NCBI GenBank assembly: GCA_002707145.1
Contig: PAMD01000003.1
Span: forward strand, 8,200 to 72,199
Length of the DNA: 64,000 nt
From: Flavobacteriales bacterium
Lineage (GTDB): Bacteria > Bacteroidota > Bacteroidia > Flavobacteriales > UBA7430
Direction: 5' to 3'
Shown here: piece after piece, positions 59,129 through 64,000 of the stretch
How positions within the stretch are numbered: position 1 is the first letter of the stretch
How the letters are laid out: each line of letters opens with the position of its first letter
Program-made: the position numbers and the translations under genes
Notes under the pieces: model-generated
The model's input: only the letters and a program-made list of their open reading frames with translations
Told to the model about the DNA's origin: nothing
Database searches by the model: none

Positions 59129-60292
59129 ATGAAACATCTTTTTATCATTTCTATTTTTTTTTCATTTTCTTTTTTGTCAGCCCAAAATTATGTAAATCAG
59201 GTATTAATTTTAAATGAGGGAGTATATGGTTATGAGGCGCCTGTTTCTGTAGGTTCATATGATCCCCTTACTGAAAATTATACTACAGTTGTTGAAATAG
59301 ATAGTTCTCGATTTGCTTCAGATTTAATAATTGATAGTACTTTTTTTTATGTAGCAGCTGACAATAAAATTTTAAAGTATCATCTTGATTCTTATGAGTT
59401 ATTAGCTGAAGTTGCTTTGGAAGGAGTTCGTAAGCTAGCTGTTCATGATGACTATTTGTTTGTTTCTAGAGGTGAATTCACTCTTTTTAATTCTTATATA
59501 CAGGTTTATAACAAATCTGATTTATCTTTCGTGTCAGAATTAGATACCGTAGATGGCCCCAAGGTATCAACAGAAAGTTTAATTGTTATAGATGACTTAG
59601 TTTATGTTGGAATAAATAATGGATTTGAATGGAATAATCAAGAAGGTCTTGTTGGGGTTATTAATGCAAATACATTTGAATATATATCAGAAATTGATTT
59701 AGGTGTTGATGGAAAGAATCCGGACAATATTATGCTTTATGAGAATTATTTATACACTGTTAACAATAAAGATTGGACTGGATCATCTATTTCTCAGATC
59801 GATCTAGCGTCCGGAGTAGTTTTTACTAAAAATATTTCTGCTGCACCTACCGGATGTGGGACCTCATGTATTAGATCAGGTAAAATTATATATCAAATTT
59901 CACAAGACGTTAAACTTTTTCAGTGGGATCCTGAATTAGTTCAACAAGAAGATAATTCCTCAGAAATTGGATCGTTTGATAATTTTTATGAGCTTGCTGA
60001 AGATGAAACAAATCAAAAGTTTTATGCCAGTTCAACAGATTATATTACCTATGGTAATATTCAAATTTATGATGAAAACTATAATTTAGAATCTACATTT
60101 ACAACCGGAATTTCCCCTGGAACAATTGTATTTGATATCAGACAATCTGTAAGTTTGGAAGAGTTAGAAAATAAAAATATATTAACTACAAAATCCGTAA
60201 TAGATATTTTGGGTAGAGAATATAAACCTGGAGATTTTCGACCTAAAGGAATTTATATTGTAAATGGTCAGAAGGTATATTTAAGTAAGTGA
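59129..60292 (+). CDS. BtuG/YncE-like secreted beta-propeller (DUF5074-like)
   Basis: A 387-residue exported protein. The signal peptide (MKHLFIISIFFSFSFLSAQ) is followed by a seven-bladed beta-propeller with repeats such as VNQVLILNEGVYGY, FYVAADNKILKYH and LVYVGINNGFEWNN. The C-terminus (about 340-387, DILGREYKPGDFRPKGIYIVNGQKV) looks like a T9SS-type sorting tail. The N-terminal LNEG pattern is shared with BtuG, the surface cobalamin-binding protein of Bacteroides, and other DUF5074/YncE proteins. I chose the ATG at 59129, just after the DUF6580 stop; an ATG at 59111 is possible. The ligand is not shown. Confidence 0.75.
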   Translation: MKHLFIISIFFSFSFLSAQNYVNQVLILNEGVYGYEAPVSVGSYDPLTENYTTVVEIDSSRFASDLIIDSTFFYVAADNKILKYHLDSYELLAEVALEGVRKLAVHDDYLFVSRGEFTLFNSYIQVYNKSDLSFVSELDTVDGPKVSTESLIVIDDLVYVGINNGFEWNNQEGLVGVINANTFEYISEIDLGVDGKNPDNIMLYENYLYTVNNKDWTGSSISQIDLASGVVFTKNISAAPTGCGTSCIRSGKIIYQISQDVKLFQWDPELVQQEDNSSEIGSFDNFYELAEDETNQKFYASSTDYITYGNIQIYDENYNLESTFTTGISPGTIVFDIRQSVSLEELENKNILTTKSVIDILGREYKPGDFRPKGIYIVNGQKVYLSK

Positions 60293-60324
60293 TTATCCTA
60301 ACTAATTTACTAAATTACTTGCTT

Positions 60325-61875
60325 TTATAACACATTTTTTATTGCTTCGGCGCATCTTTCGCCATCAATAGCAGCAGAGACTATTCCTCCTGCATATCCA
60401 GCGCCTTCCCCACACGGATAAAGATTGTAAACTTGAGGGTGAGAAAGAAGCGTATCATCTCTGGGAATTTTTATAGGAGACGAGGTTCTGGATTCTACTC
60501 CCAAGATATTTGCTTCATTTGTAAAATAACCGTTCATTTTACGGCCAAAAGCCCTAAAGCCTTTCTGTAGCCTAGATCCAATCATTTCAGGTAATAACTC
60601 GTGTAATGGAGCCGAATTCACTCCAGGAATGTAAGAACAGTCGTTCAGTGTGGGTGAAAGTTTTCCATTTACAAAATCAACCATTCTTTGTGCAGGAGCT
60701 GATTGGCTTTGACCTCCAGCCAACCATGCCATTTTTTCCATACTCTCTTGGAATCTTAGCCCTGCAAGATTTTTATATTTTCTATACTCTATTAGTTCAT
60801 TAGGTTCAATAGCAACAACCATTCCAGAGTTGGCATATCTTGAGCTTCTTGTAGACGCCGACATTCCATTAACGACAACTTCTCCAGGCTTTGTAGCGGA
60901 AGGAACTATTTGTCCTCCAGGACACATACAGAATGAAAAAACTCCTTTTCCATTTACCTGTTGAACAAATTTGTAGGCCGCCGCTGGCAAGTACTTACTC
61001 CTTCTATCACAATTATATTGAGCTTGATCTATTATGGGTTGAGGGTGTTCAATTCGAACACCTAGCGCATATGATTTTGCTTCAATTTCTAGGTTATGAC
61101 GGTCAAGTAAATGAAAAATGTCTCGTGCAGAATGGCCAGTGGCTAAAATAACGGAATGGCCAGAAATTTTATTTCCAATATGATCAATAACTCCCAAAAT
61201 TTTTTTCCCCTTAAGTACCAAATCTTCTATACGACAATTGAAATGAACTTCTCCACCAGCATTTAAAATATTTTGTCGCATTTTTGCAATTATCTTAGGA
61301 AGTTTATTGGTTCCAATGTGAGGATATGCGTCAATCATAATATCCTGCACAGCTCCATGCCCCACCAATATTTCCAGAATTCTTTGAACGCTTCCTCGTT
61401 TTTTTGATCGTGTATATAGTTTACCATCTGAGTAGGTCCCGGCGCCACCTTCTCCGAAACAATAATTGGAGTCTGGGTTTACATTGTGTTTATGAATGGC
61501 ACCTAAATCTTTTCTTCTTTCAATCACATCATTACCTCTTTCTAGAATAATTGGCTTTAGTCCTAACTCTATCAAGCGAAGAGCAGCAAAAAGCCCTGCG
61601 GGCCCAGATCCAACTATAACTATAGGTGTACCATTTGAAACATCTGTGTACTCTCTTTGGTAATTTTTTGGAATGGATTTTTCCCCACCTGTAAATATGG
61701 AGAGTTTTAGATGAATATTAATTTTCCGAGAACGGGCGTCAATTGAACGCTTCAGAATATGAATATCACTGATCAATTGAATATCTATATTTAGATGTTT
61801 GGCAGCAACAAATTTGATGTTTTTTTCTTGGGTTGATCCTTTTGGGGATACACTTATGGTGATTTCTTTTTTCAT
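60325..61875 (-). CDS. NAD(P)/FAD-dependent oxidoreductase (COG2509-type)
   Basis: A 516-residue flavoprotein. After an N-terminal region of about 85 residues comes the dinucleotide-binding motif VIVGSGPAGLFAALRL, then NYCFGEGGAGTYSDGKLYTRSK, ILATGHSARDIFHLL, and a C-terminal NLYPCGEGAGYAGGIVSAAIDGERCAEAI. This is the family of uncharacterised FAD-dependent dehydrogenases found in bacteria. Substrate unknown. It ends the porT-ubiE gene string, starting 1 bp after the PorT stop. Confidence 0.85.
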   Translation of the reverse strand: MKKEITISVSPKGSTQEKNIKFVAAKHLNIDIQLISDIHILKRSIDARSRKINIHLKLSIFTGGEKSIPKNYQREYTDVSNGTPIVIVGSGPAGLFAALRLIELGLKPIILERGNDVIERRKDLGAIHKHNVNPDSNYCFGEGGAGTYSDGKLYTRSKKRGSVQRILEILVGHGAVQDIMIDAYPHIGTNKLPKIIAKMRQNILNAGGEVHFNCRIEDLVLKGKKILGVIDHIGNKISGHSVILATGHSARDIFHLLDRHNLEIEAKSYALGVRIEHPQPIIDQAQYNCDRRSKYLPAAAYKFVQQVNGKGVFSFCMCPGGQIVPSATKPGEVVVNGMSASTRSSRYANSGMVVAIEPNELIEYRKYKNLAGLRFQESMEKMAWLAGGQSQSAPAQRMVDFVNGKLSPTLNDCSYIPGVNSAPLHELLPEMIGSRLQKGFRAFGRKMNGYFTNEANILGVESRTSSPIKIPRDDTLLSHPQVYNLYPCGEGAGYAGGIVSAAIDGERCAEAIKNVL

Positions 61876-62574
61876 CTACTCGAAAGTCAGAGAAATTTGA
61901 ATTCCTCGGGAATAAAAAGATTCTAGTGAATTTGTGAAAAGTGTTCCATCTTCCACTATTAGGTTTTTTAATCCGTAGGAATATTTTATTTGCGGAGCGA
62001 ACTTAAAAAATTCGAAGTAAAAGTCCCAACCTACACCGACTTCAAGTGCTATATTTGTTTTATTAAGCTTGAAAATAGTTTCATCGATAACATCTTTTTC
62101 TGACGCCATATCGACTCCTACATTGGGGCCAAAGAAAACATAAACTCGATGATTATTAATTCGATCTGCTCTAAATTTAATATGAAAACTAGATTCTACA
62201 AACCAAGATTCTACATTTTTATTTACCTCAGATGGTCCATCAAAATCGGGTCGAAATCTATATTTTATGCTTCGTTGTATGGTTTTAACAGTTAATATAT
62301 GCCTAAAGTTAAAATTCTTATTTAATCGGATGTCAGGCAGGATGAAAGACACACCAAGGCCCAGGTCATTCTGGGTTTCTATACTTAGTATATCAGGATT
62401 ACCGCCAAACCCTGGCTTATATTCGTTGATTAAATTGAAATAGCCAAAGTCCAGAGCCATTCCAAAATGATATTTCTTATAATCGTAATTACTCAATGAA
62501 ATTATCTTTTGTTCTTGAGCTATTACGAAAGAAAATGAGAATAAACCTAGGGAAATGAGTAAATATTTTTTCAT
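61876..62574 (-). CDS. porT: outer-membrane protein PorT (T9SS/gliding)
   Basis: A 232-residue outer-membrane beta-barrel with a signal peptide (to about VIAQ, residue 19) and a barrel region ending in QISLTFE. The porT/ubiE order is typical of Bacteroidota, and PorT (SprT) is needed for type IX secretion. It overlaps ubiE by 4 bp. The family assignment rests on size, topology and order rather than on one catalytic motif. Confidence 0.82.
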   Translation of the reverse strand: MKKYLLISLGLFSFSFVIAQEQKIISLSNYDYKKYHFGMALDFGYFNLINEYKPGFGGNPDILSIETQNDLGLGVSFILPDIRLNKNFNFRHILTVKTIQRSIKYRFRPDFDGPSEVNKNVESWFVESSFHIKFRADRINNHRVYVFFGPNVGVDMASEKDVIDETIFKLNKTNIALEVGVGWDFYFEFFKFAPQIKYSYGLKNLIVEDGTLFTNSLESFYSRGIQISLTFE

Positions 62575-63317
62575 TTTTCAGCGGTATAAATACTAGCGAT
62601 ACCCAAAGATAAGGGATGGTTTACTGCTTTAGAATATCCACATTTTTCAATGATGATATTGAGTTTTTTCCCATAGGGAAATGAATCTACTGACGCAGGT
62701 AAGTAGGAATAAGCAGAATTGTCATTAGAAATTATTTTCCCTAGGGATGGTAAAATGGATTTGAAATAGAAATTATAAATTTGCTTAAAAGGAAATACTG
62801 AGGGTGAAGAAAATTCTAATATATATAATTTTCCTCCTGGTTTTAATACTCTATTCATTTCAGATAATCCAATTTCGAGATGTTCAAAATTTCTTACTCC
62901 AAAACTAACACATACCGCATCAAAAGAATGGTCTTCAAAAGGCAGGTTTTCAGAGTCTGCTTCTTGAAGTTGAATTAGATTATCATATCCTTTTGTTTTC
63001 ATTTTTCTTTTCCCCACATCAAGCATACCAATTGAGATATCGATTCCAGTAATTTTTTTTGGTTTAACTTTTAAAAGCGCAATAGCTAAATCTCCTGTCC
63101 CTGTTGCTACATCTAGAATTAGTTCAGGTTTTTGATTTTCAACAAGTTTGACTAATTTTTTTCTCCAGTAAATGTCAATTCCGAGTGATAAAAAATGATT
63201 TAGAAAATCATAATTACTTGAAATATTGTTGAACATTTCTGCAATTTGATCTTTTTTAGATTTAGAAGAATCTTTGTAGGGTCTAACTTTATGTTTCAAG
63301 TGTTTTTTATTTTTCAC
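62571..63317 (-). CDS. ubiE: demethylmenaquinone methyltransferase (UbiE/MenG)
   Basis: A 248-residue SAM-dependent methyltransferase for the last step of menaquinone synthesis. Signature motifs are [38 protein letters not shown] (motif I), [11 protein letters not shown], and [20 protein letters not shown]. Together with mqnE in this window it fits a futalosine route to menaquinone, since there is no sign here of ubiquinone genes. Confidence 0.94.
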   Translation of the reverse strand: MKNKKHLKHKVRPYKDSSKSKKDQIAEMFNNISSNYDFLNHFLSLGIDIYWRKKLVKLVENQKPELILDVATGTGDLAIALLKVKPKKITGIDISIGMLDVGKRKMKTKGYDNLIQLQEADSENLPFEDHSFDAVCVSFGVRNFEHLEIGLSEMNRVLKPGGKLYILEFSSPSVFPFKQIYNFYFKSILPSLGKIISNDNSAYSYLPASVDSFPYGKKLNIIIEKCGYSKAVNHPLSLGIASIYTAEK

Positions 63318-63325
63318 AAAAATAC

Positions 63326-64000
63326 TTACTTAATTTCTTTTTTGTTCATTGAGTTAACAAAAAGTATATTTCCTAGCTTTTCATATCCCTCAAAATAAGA
63401 AGTTCCTTTTTTTTGAAGTATTTGCTCATCAAATCCAATCAAAGTGAAGTCGGCGACTGATGATTTATCGTTGATGATTGATTTAAAATCGTGTTCCGAA
63501 TCTTTTTCAATTAAACTAACATTGGAAGGAGAAATAGGCAACCTACCGACACGGATAAGGTCAAGCAATCTTTTCTTCTCTGTTTCTAGAGTTCCTTCTA
63601 AAAATATGGAGAATATCTTGATAGTTGCATTTTCCCAGTCTTTGTGTCCAAGAAGTATGTAGCCTAAAAGGATTTCCAAATTTGAATCTTGGTAGTCGTC
63701 CGCCGAAATCCAAATATGAATTTCTTTGTTGTATCCAAAAGATCTGAAGGTACTACTAAGAATACATACATCGAGATCAGTAGCTTTTAAAAGGTAGTGA
63801 TTTTTAATGATTTGTTCGAGTTTTTCCTTTTTACCTCTTTCAAATTCAAGTACAACAAGGTTATGCCCCTTTCCAGAGATACTTGCCAACTGGATTACTT
63901 GAGCTATGGCTGAGGTATAAGAAGGGCTTATAATAGTATCTAAATATACCTTAGATTTTGACCCTTCTGCCAAATGATGAAGTTTTGAGAGTGTTTTTTG
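63326..64000 (-). CDS. C-terminal part of a membrane permease (SLC12-like), partial at window edge
   Basis: The frame is open to the right edge, so only the 3' 675 bases are seen. About 224 residues form a soluble, USP-like domain: [25 protein letters not shown]-type strand [34 protein letters not shown], and [13 protein letters not shown]. This layout resembles the cytoplasmic C-terminal domain of bacterial SLC12/Na-K-Cl cotransporter-like amino-acid permeases. No membrane segment is in view, so the assignment is tentative. A TTG at 63973 should not be taken as a real start. Confidence 0.5.
   Translation of the reverse strand, partial: QKTLSKLHHLAEGSKSKVYLDTIISPSYTSAIAQVIQLASISGKGHNLVVLEFERGKKEKLEQIIKNHYLLKATDLDVCILSSTFRSFGYNKEIHIWISADDYQDSNLEILLGYILLGHKDWENATIKIFSIFLEGTLETEKKRLLDLIRVGRLPISPSNVSLIEKDSEHDFKSIINDKSSVADFTLIGFDEQILQKKGTSYFEGYEKLGNILFVNSMNKKEIK

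Noticed and set aside
1..64000. CRISPR arrays, prophage, transposase, integrase, tRNA or rRNA genes
   Set aside because: I saw no regularly spaced repeats, mobile-element genes, or RNA-gene sequences; the intergenic gaps are short. A short divergent RNA gene could still be missed by eye.

Overview
The window is ordinary, densely packed chromosome from an AT-rich member of the Bacteroidota. The placement rests on gliding/type IX secretion genes (gldF, gldG, porT, a T9SS plug-protein homologue and a T9SS-tagged subtilase), a short RpoD, an E1 enzyme with fused alpha and beta parts, a TamL-type lipoprotein barrel, type B L31, and many gene starts preceded by TAnnTTTG, the Bacteroidota -7 element. 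A complete Na+-pumping NADH:quinone reductase operon suggests a marine or saline habitat. MqnE and UbiE/MenG point to menaquinone made by the futalosine route. I cannot name a genus.

Layout. 1-7.2 kb: an RNase D-like exonuclease, a methyltransferase, and a metal-homeostasis group (TonB receptor divergent from a DtxR/MntR regulator plus ZIP transporter, with a good operator between them), then a beta-helix lipoprotein. 7.3-12.8 kb: L31, a GlmU-like protein, Lon behind a sigma-54-type promoter, and DnaN. 12.9-17.5 kb: an operon of SAM hydrolase, ABM monooxygenase, GldF, GldG and a DUF4340 protein. 17.6-25.7 kb: PhoH, PurC, subtilase, MqnE, cytochrome c peroxidase, an LPP20-like lipoprotein and DUF3817. 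25.7-35.1 kb: DnaX, RdgB, ApbE and nqrABCDEF. 35.4-43.9 kb: T9SS plug protein, ApaG, PruA, VF530 protein, fused 2-oxoacid dehydrogenase E1, MurQ and an RhlE-type helicase. 44-48.5 kb is the least tidy part: CvfB, a yaaA broken by one stop codon, long non-coding AT-rich stretches, FtsE, a glycosyltransferase with a perfect 21-bp palindrome over its promoter, and a decayed EF-hand-like secreted protein gene. 48.5-64 kb: Rpe, RpoD, Udk, Pnp, RpsO, AccD, Fba, TamL, an rRNA/tRNA methyltransferase, a DUF6580 + BtuG-like pair, a flavoprotein, PorT, UbiE and the C-terminal part of a permease that runs off the edge.

Functional links. ApbE lies directly downstream of nqrF and supplies the covalent FMN that NqrB and NqrC need. 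MqnE and UbiE would supply the quinone for NQR. GldF/GldG, PorT and the plug protein belong to the gliding/T9SS machinery that would export the subtilase. The DtxR regulator probably controls both the TonB receptor and the ZIP transporter.

I found no CRISPR array, prophage, insertion sequence, tRNA or rRNA, and no clear candidate for an undescribed multi-gene system. The most useful leads are regulatory (metal operator, sigma-54 site at lon, palindromic promoter) and two gene-decay events.
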